Of a DNA stretch of 12,295 nt, positions 1 through 6,797 are shown one piece after another (within the stretch, counting starts at the first letter, position 1; each line of letters opens with the position of its first letter). The position numbers and the translations under genes were made by a program. Below the pieces are notes generated by a model. It ran no database searches, was not told the DNA's origin, and saw only the letters and a list, made by a program, of their open reading frames with translations. Source of the DNA: Desulfatirhabdium butyrativorans. Its GTDB lineage: Bacteria > Desulfobacterota > Desulfobacteria > Desulfobacterales > DYRK01. The stretch covers positions 1-12,295 of the forward strand of contig DYRK01000131.1 of the NCBI GenBank assembly GCA_020718785.1, given 5' to 3'.

Positions 1-407
1 AGCCGGGGCTTCGGGCGCAGATGCGTTCCCAAGCAGGGGCTTGGGAACGAGGAAACGCAGTGATGAATCTGAAAGGATATTTCACCGGCGCAATGGCGGG
101 TTCGGAAATCTTCGAACAAGGATTTAAGGATATGATTGACTTTTTCTTACTGTTATGAAATATCGTTTTATATCAATAGGAGTTATGCAGAACTGTGTAA
201 TTCCTAATCAGTAATGACAGACATAGACAGAACTTTCTGCAACGGAAAACAGAAATCTTTTTTCAGAAACTGTAGGACTTACGCACTTGAATTTATTTTT
301 CTGATTGATTGGCGTTTATCAGCGTCAATTGGCGGTTAAAATCATTCGACTGTGTAACTCCTGAAACTGATTTCTGCTTTCACAGACACGGCACAGGAAA
401 GGGAAAT
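1..407. other. Intergenic start of window with no supported gene
   Basis: I see no convincing gene here. A frame is open from position 3 to the TGA at 156-158 and has an internal ATG at 63. It could be the tail of an upstream gene or chance; the peptide is not recognisable and I see no good ribosome binding site for the ATG. The stretch holds a perfect palindrome at 24-49 (separate entry). The sequence GTAGGACTTACGCA at 272-285 resembles ends of small mobile elements I have seen in other genomes, but no partner end is visible in the window. A reading frame for the next gene extends upstream to a TTG at 309, but its first 33 residues are not protein-like. Confidence 0.5.
24..49. repeat. Perfect 11-bp palindrome with 4-nt loop
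   Basis: The arms CGTTCCCAAGC and GCTTGGGAACG are perfect complements around the loop AGGG. It is a diverged relative of the GTTCCCACGC palindromes found at 8179, 9306 and 11946. No T-run follows, so it is not a typical intrinsic terminator. It belongs to a family of short dispersed palindromes that recur through the array. Confidence 0.75.
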
Positions 408-761
408 ATGAAGCTGTTTGAAATACGGGATACTTTGAAAGCAGAGGTCATTTTAGGCGCGGATCAGATGGACAGGACCGTTATCGGAGCCGGCGGCGCG
501 GACCTGATGGGCGATGTCCTGTCTGCCGCGGCTAAAGAATCGGTTCTGCTTTCAGGACTTATCACAGAAGAAGTGATCCGGACAGCCAAAATTGCCGATG
601 TTGCCGCGGTCGTCTTTGTAAGGGGAAAACGACCGGAAAAAAGCACTGTGGAACTGGCGCGTTCTTATAATCTTCCGGTTATGCTGACGCGGTATTCATT
701 ATTCGTGTCATGCGGGCGGCTTTATATGAACGGACTCAGAGGGCTTGACGGGTCGTGGTGA
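408..761 (+). CDS. DRTGG-domain protein
   Basis: This is a 117-residue single-domain protein of the DRTGG family, a small fold also found next to CBS domains and in phosphotransacetylase-like proteins; it is thought to be regulatory or ligand-binding. Visible family features are the motif around DRTVIGAGGADLMGD (residues 22-36), the segment LLSGLITEEVIRTAKIAD (47-64), and FVRGKRP (70-76) followed by ELARSYNLPVMLT. Length is normal for stand-alone members. The ATG at 408 was chosen over a TTG at 309 because AGGAAAGGG lies just upstream and homology-like sequence begins there. Stand-alone DRTGG proteins often sit near ferredoxin, NADH-dehydrogenase-like and hydrogenase genes in anaerobes (from memory), which fits the redox flavoprotein 196 bp downstream. 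A role in sensing redox or nucleotide state is inference; the exact function is unknown. Confidence 0.8.
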   Translation: MKLFEIRDTLKAEVILGADQMDRTVIGAGGADLMGDVLSAAAKESVLLSGLITEEVIRTAKIADVAAVVFVRGKRPEKSTVELARSYNLPVMLTRYSLFVSCGRLYMNGLRGLDGSW

Positions 762-957
762 TTTTTTAAGAAAGTCGGCATGGGGTACTGAATCAGGAAG
801 TTTTTCAGTAAATCCGGGATATCGTTTCCGAGGAGACAGAAATCCGAATCAGCGGATAAGGCAGCCTGTTTTTTCGGAAGATATACGGAAAAATGAAATA
901 CAGCCTGATCGGTGAATTATTTTTTTATATTCTTTAAAAAAATAACAGGAGTAGAAG

Positions 958-3027
958 ATGGTAGAAGCGCTTTTTATGATGGGAGGTTTGGGACTTATTG
1001 TCGGCGTGGGATTGGCTGCGGCATCAAAAGTTTTTTATGTGTATGTTGATCCCGTAATAGAGGCGGTTGAAGGCGCGCTGCCGGGTGCAAACTGCGGCGG
1101 ATGCGGATTCCCCGGGTGCAGTGCAAATGCAAAGGCAATTGTGGCAGGCAAATCTTCGCCCGGTTCCTGTGTGGCTGCGAGTGAAGATACGGCTCAGGCA
1201 ATTGCAGCGATTATGGGCGTTTCGGTGGAGGCAAGAGAACCGGATATCGCGAAACCGGGATGTTATTTCGGGTTGCAGGGCGCGGACGTAAAATATCTTT
1301 ACAACGGACTGAGCGATTGCAGAGCCGCGGTACTTCTGAGCGGCGGCATGAAAGTCTGTTCCGTGGGATGTCTGGGACTGGGCAGTTGTGTCAAAGCCTG
1401 TACTTTCGGAGCCGTTACCATGGGACCCGAAGGTCTGCCTGTGGTCAATGAAAAACGCTGCACCGGCTGCGGAGCGTGCGAGCGAGTATGTCCGAAACAC
1501 ATTATCACGCTTTCCTCGGTTACGCGGCGGATTCTGCGGGAATACACCACGGAAGAATGTACCACCCCCTGCCAGCGGAGTTGTCCCGCGGGTATCAATA
1601 TCCGCGAGTATATCCGCCAGATTTCCATGGGGGATTATCATAAGGCTGTTCAGGTCATCAAAGAGCGGAATCCTTTTCCCACGGTCATCGGCAGAATCTG
1701 TCCGCGTCCCTGCGAAACCGAATGCCGGCGCAAATATGTTGATGAACCGCTTGCCATCAATTATCTGAAGCGTTTTGTTTCGGATTTTGAAAAAGAGAGC
1801 GGCGAAAGAGTTCTTCCCTACAAAGCTCCTGCCACAGGCAGAAAGATCGCGGTGGTGGGCGGAGGAGTGGAAGGATTGTCCGCGGCTTATTTCAGCGCGC
1901 GTCTGGGGCATGAAGTTGCCCTGTTCGAAGCCACTTCAAAACTGGGCGGTCTTCTCAGGAGCGCTATTGCGCGGTATCGGCTTTCCCATGAAATACTGGA
2001 CTGGGATATTCAGGGCATTCTCGATATGGGCGTTACAGCGCATACCGGAAAATCGCTGGGAAAAGATTTCACGGTGGACAGCCTTCTGGAACAGGATTTT
2101 CAGGCTGTGCTTCTGGCATCCGGCGGATGGGACAGCCGTATGACCCGCGGGGCAGACAAATCCGAGGCTCCGGTTCCGGGAACTTCTCTGCTTATAGATT
2201 TTCTGAAAGCAAGTTCTGAAGACCGGAAAAAATGGGCTTCCGAATCGCAGGTTGTGATCGCGGGCGGTGAAAAGCTTGCGATGATTGCTGCGAGACAATG
2301 CAGAGAATTCAAGCAGAATGTTACGGTTCTGTTCCGTGAAGCACGGGAGCAGAGTCCTGTGGAACTTGCCGAGATCGAGGCAATCGAGAAAGAGGGCGTA
2401 CAGATTGTTTTCGGCGCGGCAATTACCCGCCTTTTCGGTGAAAAAAATAGCCTGACCGATCTGGAGTATATGGCTTCCGGTGTCAAGACCGTGATTGCGG
2501 CTCAGAAACTGCTGATTGCATCCGGACGTTTTCCCGAACTTCTCTTTACAAAAGTCAAAGCAGAGGCTGCCGAAGAGGGCGCCGAAGCTCCGGTTCAGGG
2601 ACCGATCCGCTGGGAAGCCCGGCTGCCCTATAAACAGCCTGCATATAAAGATCAGGTGGGACTTTTTGCTCAGGGAGATGTTCTGAGCGATTACAGCGCG
2701 GCGATCAAAGCCATTGCAGCAGGCAGGAGAGCCGCCGTTTCCGTGCATCAGGCGATGTACGATATTCCCTCGGAACTGCCTGAGAATGTGCTTACTCCGG
2801 ATTCTGCTTTGCAGGATGTGGATCATCTTGAAAATGTGAAAGCTCTTCCCCGCAAGATCATGCCGCTTTGCGACGCCAAAGAACTGGCAGGCTGCGGCGA
2901 GCTTGAAAAGGGATTTTCCGAAGCAGCGGCTCAGGCTGAGGCATCGCGGTGCCTCCAGTGCGGGCTGATCTGCTATGAGCATCCCGAAGGAATGATTGCG
3001 GAAAAGAAAGAAGCGTTGGCTGCCTGA
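958..3027 (+). CDS. RnfB-like ferredoxin module fused to GltD-like FAD/NAD(P)H oxidoreductase
   Basis: This 689-residue iron-sulfur flavoprotein probably passes electrons between ferredoxin and a pyridine nucleotide; the substrate is unknown. Residues 5-22 form a hydrophobic N-terminal segment as in RnfB. A CGGCGFPGC cluster motif (C46, C49, C54, C71) follows. Next come two ferredoxin-type [4Fe-4S] sets: C134/C138/C144/C148, and CTGCGACERVCP (168-179). From about residue 200 it resembles the small subunit of glutamate synthase and related NfnB/PreT flavoproteins: C201, C205, C209 and C248, C252, C256 for Fe-S binding, then the dinucleotide fold AVVGGGVEGLSAAYFSARLG (298-317). A degenerate second nucleotide fold starts near residue 431, and a C-terminal RCLQCGLIC motif follows. 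AGGAG lies 8-9 nt before the ATG. It is probably membrane-associated through the N-terminus. It has no glutamate synthase large subunit beside it, so amino-acid synthesis is unlikely. Confidence 0.85.
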   Translation: MVEALFMMGGLGLIVGVGLAAASKVFYVYVDPVIEAVEGALPGANCGGCGFPGCSANAKAIVAGKSSPGSCVAASEDTAQAIAAIMGVSVEAREPDIAKPGCYFGLQGADVKYLYNGLSDCRAAVLLSGGMKVCSVGCLGLGSCVKACTFGAVTMGPEGLPVVNEKRCTGCGACERVCPKHIITLSSVTRRILREYTTEECTTPCQRSCPAGINIREYIRQISMGDYHKAVQVIKERNPFPTVIGRICPRPCETECRRKYVDEPLAINYLKRFVSDFEKESGERVLPYKAPATGRKIAVVGGGVEGLSAAYFSARLGHEVALFEATSKLGGLLRSAIARYRLSHEILDWDIQGILDMGVTAHTGKSLGKDFTVDSLLEQDFQAVLLASGGWDSRMTRGADKSEAPVPGTSLLIDFLKASSEDRKKWASESQVVIAGGEKLAMIAARQCREFKQNVTVLFREAREQSPVELAEIEAIEKEGVQIVFGAAITRLFGEKNSLTDLEYMASGVKTVIAAQKLLIASGRFPELLFTKVKAEAAEEGAEAPVQGPIRWEARLPYKQPAYKDQVGLFAQGDVLSDYSAAIKAIAAGRRAAVSVHQAMYDIPSELPENVLTPDSALQDVDHLENVKALPRKIMPLCDAKELAGCGELEKGFSEAAAQAEASRCLQCGLICYEHPEGMIAEKKEALAA

Positions 3028-3036
3028 TAATGTTGT

Positions 3037-3069
3037 CATACCTGCGGGGTTGTGAACCTCGCAGGTATG
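3037..3069. repeat. Long hairpin downstream of the flavoprotein gene
   Basis: Arms 3037-3051 and 3055-3069 are complementary at 14 of 15 positions around a GTG loop. It lies 10 nt after the stop codon, so it may act as a 3' mRNA end or stabilising hairpin, but the following bases are not a T-run. Its right arm (CGCAGGTATG) and the downstream sequence recur at about 5274-5358, so it is part of a dispersed repeat rather than a gene-specific terminator. Confidence 0.7.
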
Positions 3070-3147
3070 AATCAAAAGATGTAATCGCAGTTTTTGGCGT
3101 GATGTTTGCATTCCGTATAACATCCGATTTTTCATATTAGCCGGAAA
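3059..3147. repeat. Dispersed intergenic repeat, copy A
   Basis: About 89 bp is nearly identical to 5273-5358 (copy B), with only scattered substitutions and a short length difference. The 3' part, from ATCCGATTTT to GCCGGAAA, is found again at 8206-8230 (copy C). Copies B and C continue into the palindrome GATAACGCTGTTATC, which copy A has replaced by a diverged version near 3155-3173. The repeat is noncoding in all three places. Confidence 0.75.
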
Positions 3148-3197
3148 AAAAACTGCATAACAACTGGTTATACTTCTCGTAACACGGGGTTCTCGCA

Positions 3198-3253
3198 GTA
3201 TAACCCGGCGTTCAAACGGACGGCTGACGCCGCCGCTTAACTTTATGTTAGCT
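3198..3253 (+). repeat. Integron attC-like recombination site
   Basis: The 56-bp site has the order of boxes expected of attC: GTATAAC (3198-3204, R''), GTTCAAA (3210-3216, L''), a GC-rich centre, TTAAC (3237-3241, L') and GTTAGCT (3247-3253, R'). The inner arms fold together if one C and one A on the left strand are left unpaired; such extrahelical bases are a hallmark of attC folding. The architecture resembles the classical aadA cassette site as I recall it. The outer boxes fit the GTTRRRY/RYYYAAC consensus imperfectly, so activity is not assured. No integrase is in the window. An 8-bp inverted repeat (3166-3173 and 3198-3205) overlaps its left edge. Confidence 0.65.
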
Positions 3254-3272
3254 GTATAAAGGAATTTTCTCT

Positions 3273-4280
3273 ATGGCATCACCCGCATTCGTTTATGCCT
3301 TCGATAATTTAGGCCCAGAAAAATTTGTTGAACTCTGTGGATTAATACTTGGAGCAAGATATAAAGGATTTCTCTTAAGTTCAACTGGACCTGATGGCGG
3401 TATTGATGGAGAATCAGATCCTGTTATAGGGGAATTGAGAATAGAAGAAAGAACATCATTAAATAACACTATTTATTCTCATGATGATTTAATAGTTTTT
3501 CAATTTAAGCATAAAGTCGTTGCAAGAGTTGGACAGTCTCAAGCAAGACAGCAATTACTCAGTCTTTATAAATCAAACACTAAAAAAAAGAACGAAGTAT
3601 TAAAAGAAAATATTATTAAACTAAGTCCTAAAACTTATATTTTGGTAACAAATGTTGAAGTCAATACAAATTTTAGACATAAATTTATTGAGCAATGTAA
3701 AGATGAAAACAAAAAAATTGATAAATATCAAATTATAGGGCTTGACGATCTTGAAAACTGGGTAACAATGGATAGACATTTGCGATCAATGTATTTTCCA
3801 ACACTGTTTGATATACCTCGTTTTAATTTAAAATTAAGACTGGGCATTTATGATATATATGAACCTAAATCAAATTTGGAACAATTAAAATACGGAGGAG
3901 ACATCACATGTGCTACTAAAAAGGATGAATCTGGTTTAATTTGTATTATGGTGATGAATATTGGCAGTGTGCCATCTTATATAGATGGTATATCTTTTAG
4001 AATTTTGGTAAATGGAGAAATAAAAGAATACATGCCAATGCCTCTTCCTAAAGGCTATGACCCTTATCACAATCCTGATTTTAATGATCCAATTGAACCC
4101 GGAAGATGCAAACGATTTAATTACAGTTTAAATATATTTAGTAAGGAAATACCAAAAGTAGAAAAAGTTACGGATTATTTTTTTTCAGAAGTTAGGGTTT
4201 CTGACCAAGTAGAAAATATTTACTCAATAGATGTTTCAGAAGAAATAAGAAGACAAATATTTCTTAAAACAGTCCAGTAG
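3273..4280 (+). CDS. Mrr-like restriction endonuclease-fold protein with unknown C-terminal domain
   Basis: This is a 335-residue protein whose N-terminal third carries a PD-(D/E)xK nuclease signature of the Mrr type: GPDGGIDGE (residues 39-47; D41 and D45 candidate metal ligands) and VFQFKH (75-80) giving the Q77-x-K79 variant. This suggests DNA cleavage in defence against foreign DNA. Residues from about 180 to 335 look like a beta-rich domain (for example MVMNIGSVPSYIDGISFRIL) that I cannot name; it may sense a ligand. The ATG follows AAGGA by about 10 nt. The gene is strikingly AT-rich and uses AT-ending codons far more than the flavoprotein gene upstream, suggesting recent transfer. It starts 20 bp after the attC-like site and its TAG stop lies in the edge of a hairpin repeat. 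No methyltransferase is present, so it would be a stand-alone or modification-dependent nuclease. Confidence 0.65.
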   Translation: MASPAFVYAFDNLGPEKFVELCGLILGARYKGFLLSSTGPDGGIDGESDPVIGELRIEERTSLNNTIYSHDDLIVFQFKHKVVARVGQSQARQQLLSLYKSNTKKKNEVLKENIIKLSPKTYILVTNVEVNTNFRHKFIEQCKDENKKIDKYQIIGLDDLENWVTMDRHLRSMYFPTLFDIPRFNLKLRLGIYDIYEPKSNLEQLKYGGDITCATKKDESGLICIMVMNIGSVPSYIDGISFRILVNGEIKEYMPMPLPKGYDPYHNPDFNDPIEPGRCKRFNYSLNIFSKEIPKVEKVTDYFFSEVRVSDQVENIYSIDVSEEIRRQIFLKTVQ

Positions 4281-4284
4281 TCCA

Positions 4285-4350
4285 GTAGGTTGGGTTGAGG
4301 CACAACACCCGACATTCATTATGCTGTCTTCGTGCCTCAACCCGACCTGC
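4285..4350 (+). repeat. Hairpin module-boundary repeat, copy 1
   Basis: The left arm GTAGGTTGGGTTGAGGCAC and right arm GTGCCTCAACCCGACCTGC pair over 19 bp with two G-U pairs (as RNA) around a 28-nt loop. It begins 4 nt after the stop of the nuclease gene, and the sequence TCCAGTAG is duplicated at its edge (4273-4280 and 4281-4288). The common tail and second palindrome seen after copies 2-5 are missing here. Confidence 0.85.
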
Positions 4351-4381
4351 GAACAGTCTTTTAACAAAAGGAGAAAGATAT

Positions 4382-4639
4382 ATGCCTGTTATCTATGAGA
4401 CAACCGCTGAAATTGATGCAGACGGAGAGTTCAGGATAAATCTGGAGGATTTCTCATTTGAAAAAGGAGCGCAGTTTTCAGTCAGGCTGATTCCTCAGTT
4501 CGCCTTTGATTCTGAGACATTTAAAAGAAACATGCAGAATTTTATTGATGAATGTGCCGAAAATAATCCGTACAAAAATATGACAAAGGATGAAATTCTT
4601 GCTGAATTGCGGCGTCAGCGTGAGAAAATGTATGAATAA
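4382..4639 (+). CDS. Antitoxin of a PIN-domain TA pair
   Basis: This 85-residue acidic protein is the likely antitoxin for the PIN toxin that overlaps its end. Its N-terminal half is beta-strand-like (VIYETTAEIDADGEFRINL), which may be the DNA-binding or dimer part. The C-terminal half is helical and charged, ending NMTKDEILAELRRQREKMYE, as expected for the segment that wraps a toxin. The ATG at 4382 was chosen because AAAGGAG lies 8 nt upstream; the frame is open back to 4295, but that part lies in the hairpin repeat. The stop overlaps the toxin start by 8 nt (ATGAATAA). The family assignment is by pattern and context; I cannot give a standard antitoxin family name. Confidence 0.7.
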   Translation: MPVIYETTAEIDADGEFRINLEDFSFEKGAQFSVRLIPQFAFDSETFKRNMQNFIDECAENNPYKNMTKDEILAELRRQREKMYE

Positions 4640-5054
4640 ACTTCGGCAGATCAGTCTGGATACAAATATCTTTATTTTCGGTTTGCGTAAAATTGATCCG
4701 TTTTCAGTTGCAATTTTAAAGAACCTTTTTCTTTTCAAGGTGAAGATATCTGCTCAGATCGAAAAAGAAGTGCGACAGAATCTCAGTGTTTGTGAAATCC
4801 GTAACTTTTACAGACAAATCAGTATGTTAGCCGAATTTGAAATAGTCTGTAAACCGCTCAATCATAATTTTGTTGATAAATACCGGCAACTCGGACTTAA
4901 AACAGGAGATGCGAAAATTGCCGCTTTCTGTGAACAGGAAGATATTCAGATTTTTGTATCTGAAAACCGTCATTTTCTTGAAAAATTGTCAGAACGTCCA
5001 TGTTTTATTGTAGATAGTAAAACATTCTGTGAAATTTTCTCTTTATCAGAATGA
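4632..5054 (+). CDS. PIN-domain toxin (VapC-like ribonuclease)
   Basis: This 140-residue predicted Mg2+-dependent RNase would be the growth-arresting toxin of the pair. PIN signatures are ISLDTNIF (D10), E44 or E46 in AQIEKEV, TGDAKIAAF (D93) and the terminal IFVSENRHFLEK (E111, N112), giving the usual acidic set. Length fits PIN toxins. The ATG at 4632 overlaps the antitoxin stop, indicating translational coupling. An in-frame ATG at 4590 also exists but would add 14 residues deep inside the antitoxin gene. The pair would normally be autoregulated by the antitoxin-toxin complex; no operator is evident because the upstream DNA is repeat sequence. Confidence 0.8.
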   Translation: MNKLRQISLDTNIFIFGLRKIDPFSVAILKNLFLFKVKISAQIEKEVRQNLSVCEIRNFYRQISMLAEFEIVCKPLNHNFVDKYRQLGLKTGDAKIAAFCEQEDIQIFVSENRHFLEKLSERPCFIVDSKTFCEIFSLSE

Positions 5055-5136
5055 ACAATTTGCACCTCCTGATGAACCGGAGAGCGGTTTGCATCCCGCA
5101 GCGACGGGTTTTTCGATCTGCTGAGTTTGTCAGTCC

Positions 5137-5203
5137 GCAGGTTGGGCTGAGGCACAACACCCGGACATTCATTATGCTGTCTTCGTGCCTCAACCCGACC
5201 TGC
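5137..5203 (+). repeat. Hairpin module-boundary repeat, copy 2
   Basis: The left arm GCAGGTTGGGCTGAGGCAC pairs with right arm GTGCCTCAACCCGACCTGC. The second base pair is C-G here but T-A in copy 5, a compensatory change. The tail AGATACAGATTTTGCCC follows, then GTTCCCACGC at 5221, whose right half is replaced by a TGTCCCGCAGCGACA-type sequence. It lies 82 nt after the PIN gene stop. Confidence 0.85.
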
Positions 5204-5272
5204 AGATACAGATTTTGCCCGTTCCCACGCTTTGTGTCCCGCAGCGACACGACACCTGCTGGGGATTGAAGC

Positions 5273-5399
5273 TTCGCAGGTATGAATCAAAAGATGTAAT
5301 CGCAGATTTGGCATGATGTTTGCATTTCGTATAACATCCGATTTTGCATGTCAGCCGGAAACCCGATAACGCTGTTATCCCGGAAACTGCTTAATCACC
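5273..5399. repeat. Dispersed intergenic repeat, copy B
   Basis: This matches copy A (3059-3147) from CGCAGGTATGAATC to GCCGGAAA, then continues with the palindrome GATAACGCTGTTATC (5364-5378) and a further stretch to about 5399 that matches copy C at 8206-8270. It is the longest of the three copies and probably the closest to a full element. Confidence 0.75.
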
Positions 5400-5467
5400 G
5401 GTTCGAAACATCACAATCAAGAAGAAGAAGAAGCATGGATATGACGGAAAATCAGGAGAAGACTCCC

Positions 5468-5923
5468 ATGTCTGAAGATATTCAGAATACTGATTTCCAA
5501 AATACCGATACGCCCCATAATCAGAAAATCGGATACTGGCTTGATCTTTCCCGGTATGATTTGGAAACGGCTGAAGTAATGATGGAAGGGAAAAAATTTC
5601 TCTATGTCGGTTTTATGTGCCATCAGGCTATAGAGAAAACACTGAAAGCATTCTATGTCATGATAAAAAATGACAATCCTCCGTATATACACAACCTGAG
5701 ACGCCTTGCGAAGCAGTGTGAAATATATGATCAGTTTTCAGATGAACAGAAAGATTTAATTGACAGACTGAATCCTCTGAATATTGAAGCAAGATATCCG
5801 ACATACAAAGAAAATTTGCTGAAGTCGCTAACCTCTGAGAAATGCGGGGATACAATCAGCAAAACAAAGGAACTGCATAAATGGATAAAACAGATATTAT
5901 TGAAAATGTTATCGGAAAAGTAA
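5468..5923 (+). CDS. HEPN-domain toxin of a HEPN/MNT pair
   Basis: This 151-residue all-helical protein is the predicted RNase toxin of a HEPN/MNT (type VII) toxin-antitoxin system. Family features are YWLDLSRYDLETAEVMM (residues 23-39), the hallmark YVGFMCHQAIEKTLKAFYV (46-64), PYIHNLRRLA (72-81) and NIEARYPTY (105-113), where R109 with Y113 is the likely active-site and modification region. The ATG at 5468 was chosen because AGGAG sits 9 nt upstream; in-frame ATGs at 5435 and 5441 have poorer sites and would add a low-complexity leader. The downstream nucleotidyltransferase overlaps it by 43 nt. In characterised HepT/MntA pairs the MNT protein blocks the HEPN toxin by adding AMP to a tyrosine near the active site. 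The same chemistry here is inference. Confidence 0.85.
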   Translation: MSEDIQNTDFQNTDTPHNQKIGYWLDLSRYDLETAEVMMEGKKFLYVGFMCHQAIEKTLKAFYVMIKNDNPPYIHNLRRLAKQCEIYDQFSDEQKDLIDRLNPLNIEARYPTYKENLLKSLTSEKCGDTISKTKELHKWIKQILLKMLSEK

Positions 5924-6192
5924 AAAAGTATGCGGAACTTGTCAGAACGGAGTTTCCTGTCAGAGATATTATCCTTTACGGTTCATACGCAAAACATATC
6001 TACAGAGAAGACAGTGATATAGATGTAGCTGTAGTAGTTGATGAAATAAAGGGAGATTTCTTGGAAACAGTAACGGAATTATATAAACTTACCAGAGATA
6101 TTGATGACAGAATAGAACCGATCTTATTAGATTCAGCTAACGATAACAGCGGATTTTTAGAACAAATATTGAGTGAGGGAATAGTATTATAG
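5881..6192 (+). CDS. MNT-type nucleotidyltransferase antitoxin
   Basis: This 103-residue minimal nucleotidyltransferase is the expected antitoxin to the HEPN protein, acting by nucleotidylating it. The catalytic pattern is intact: GSYAKHIYREDSDID (residues 34-48) gives GS-x10-DxD with D46 and D48 as metal ligands, and E79 in RIEPILL is the probable third acidic residue. Length is typical. The ATG lies inside the HEPN gene (43-nt overlap) after AAAGGA, so its translation is likely coupled to the toxin's. Toxin-first order is usual for this family. Confidence 0.85.
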   Translation: MDKTDIIENVIGKVKKYAELVRTEFPVRDIILYGSYAKHIYREDSDIDVAVVVDEIKGDFLETVTELYKLTRDIDDRIEPILLDSANDNSGFLEQILSEGIVL

Positions 6193-6251
6193 TTGTATAT
6201 CTGAACAGGCGTTTCACCGGCAGAAGCGTTGGACAATGGAAACTATAACGC

Positions 6252-6386
6252 ATGAAAATTAGAGGTTATAATAAGACATACGCTGAAATTGCAGTTATCC
6301 GAAGATTTCTTACCGATGATAAAAAATTGAGACATATTGATGAGTTAAAAGTTATCATATCAGATGATTATTTGTCGGAAATATGA
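6252..6386 (+). CDS. Possible small ORF or gene remnant, unknown
   Basis: This is a 44-codon frame from ATG to TGA encoding a charged, helical peptide with a segment ELKVIISDDYLSEI. It is not recognisable and could be a remnant of a larger protein. A weak GGAAA lies about 10 nt upstream. Its stop is 16 nt before hairpin copy 3. Codon use is gene-like, but the short length makes chance likely. Confidence 0.25.
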   Translation: MKIRGYNKTYAEIAVIRRFLTDDKKLRHIDELKVIISDDYLSEI

Positions 6387-6402
6387 GTCGGAAAGCAGTC
6401 CG

Positions 6403-6468
6403 GCAGGTTGGGCTGAGGCACAACACCCGATATTCATTATGCTGTCTTCGTGCCTCAACCCGACCTGC
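6403..6468 (+). repeat. Hairpin module-boundary repeat, copy 3
   Basis: The arms GCAGGTTGGGCTGAGGCAC and GTGCCTCAACCCGACCTGC are identical to those of copy 2, with a 28-nt loop. The tail AGATACAGCTTTTGCCC follows, then GTTCCCACGC at 6486 with the same altered right half as copy 2. Copies 2 and 3 therefore form a subfamily. Confidence 0.85.
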
Positions 6469-6569
6469 AGATACAGCTTTTGCCCGTTCCCACGCTTTGC
6501 GTCCCGTAGCGACACGACACCTGCGAGGTATGAATCAGAACGATTGAAAAACAAAAGGATATTAATAAG

Positions 6570-6797
6570 ATGACTGTTGAACAATTATATCAGAAAGATA
6601 TAAAATCGTTACCGGTTGCCGAACAACTGGAACTGATTTCACTTATCAGCAGAAAACTGAGCAGACAGTCGGAACCGAAAGAGAAAAAGCAGCGGAGTCT
6701 GCTTGAGCTTGAAGGACTGGGGTCTGAGATATGGGAGGGAATTGATGCCCAGAAATATGTTGATGATCTGAGAGACGAATGGAATCAGCGGTTATGA
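6570..6797 (+). CDS. Antitoxin of a PIN-domain TA pair
   Basis: This 75-residue protein is the likely antitoxin to the overlapping PIN gene. Its N-terminal half is a helical segment (VEQLYQKDIKSLPVAEQLEL) seen in small antitoxins. Its C-terminal tail, LELEGLGSEIWEGIDAQKYV followed by DDLRDEW, is the conserved toxin-binding pattern typical of PIN partners in cyanobacteria and Desulfobacterota (from memory). The ATG follows AAAAGGA by about 10 nt. The stop shares ATGA with the toxin start at 6794. Confidence 0.75.
   Translation: MTVEQLYQKDIKSLPVAEQLELISLISRKLSRQSEPKEKKQRSLLELEGLGSEIWEGIDAQKYVDDLRDEWNQRL

Larger units (their letters stand above)
5055..5467. other. Repeat-filled intergenic region
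   Basis: No supported gene lies here. It holds hairpin copy 2 (5137-5203), its tail and a degenerate second palindrome (from 5221), and dispersed repeat copy B (about 5273-5399). An open frame at 5051-5269 spans only repeat DNA and is not credible. The following HEPN frame is open back to 5348, but that stretch is repeat sequence. Confidence 0.7.
6193..6569. other. Intergenic region with a small ORF and a hairpin repeat
   Basis: No gene of normal length is supported. It contains a possible 44-residue ORF (6252-6386) and hairpin copy 3 with its tail (6403-6540). The end of that repeat, ACCTGCGAGGTATGAATCA near 6520-6538, is a shortened version of the start of dispersed repeats A and B. Confidence 0.6.

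Noticed and set aside
63..158. A 31-codon ORF before the DRTGG gene
   Set aside because: Too short, no ribosome binding site, unrecognised; it may be the tail of a gene outside the window, which cannot be decided here.
272..285. An insertion sequence end (GTAGGACTTACGCA)
   Set aside because: It looked familiar from mobile element ends, but there is no inverted partner and no transposase in the window.
309..407. An extended N-terminus for the DRTGG protein from a TTG
   Set aside because: The ATG at 408 has a strong ribosome binding site and begins the family-like sequence; the extension looks random.
3037..3069. An intrinsic terminator for the flavoprotein gene
   Set aside because: The hairpin is strong but no T-run follows, and its right arm and downstream sequence recur elsewhere, so it is better described as a repeat.
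1936..3135. A 399-codon minus-strand frame and another at 1024-1911
   Set aside because: Both lie antisense to the strongly supported iron-sulfur flavoprotein gene, and their translations are Cys/Arg/His/Phe-rich without recognisable motifs.
5051..5269. A 72-codon frame after the first PIN toxin, and a similar one at 6364-6573
   Set aside because: Both translate the hairpin repeat and its tail, and give similar peptides only because the DNA repeat is shared.
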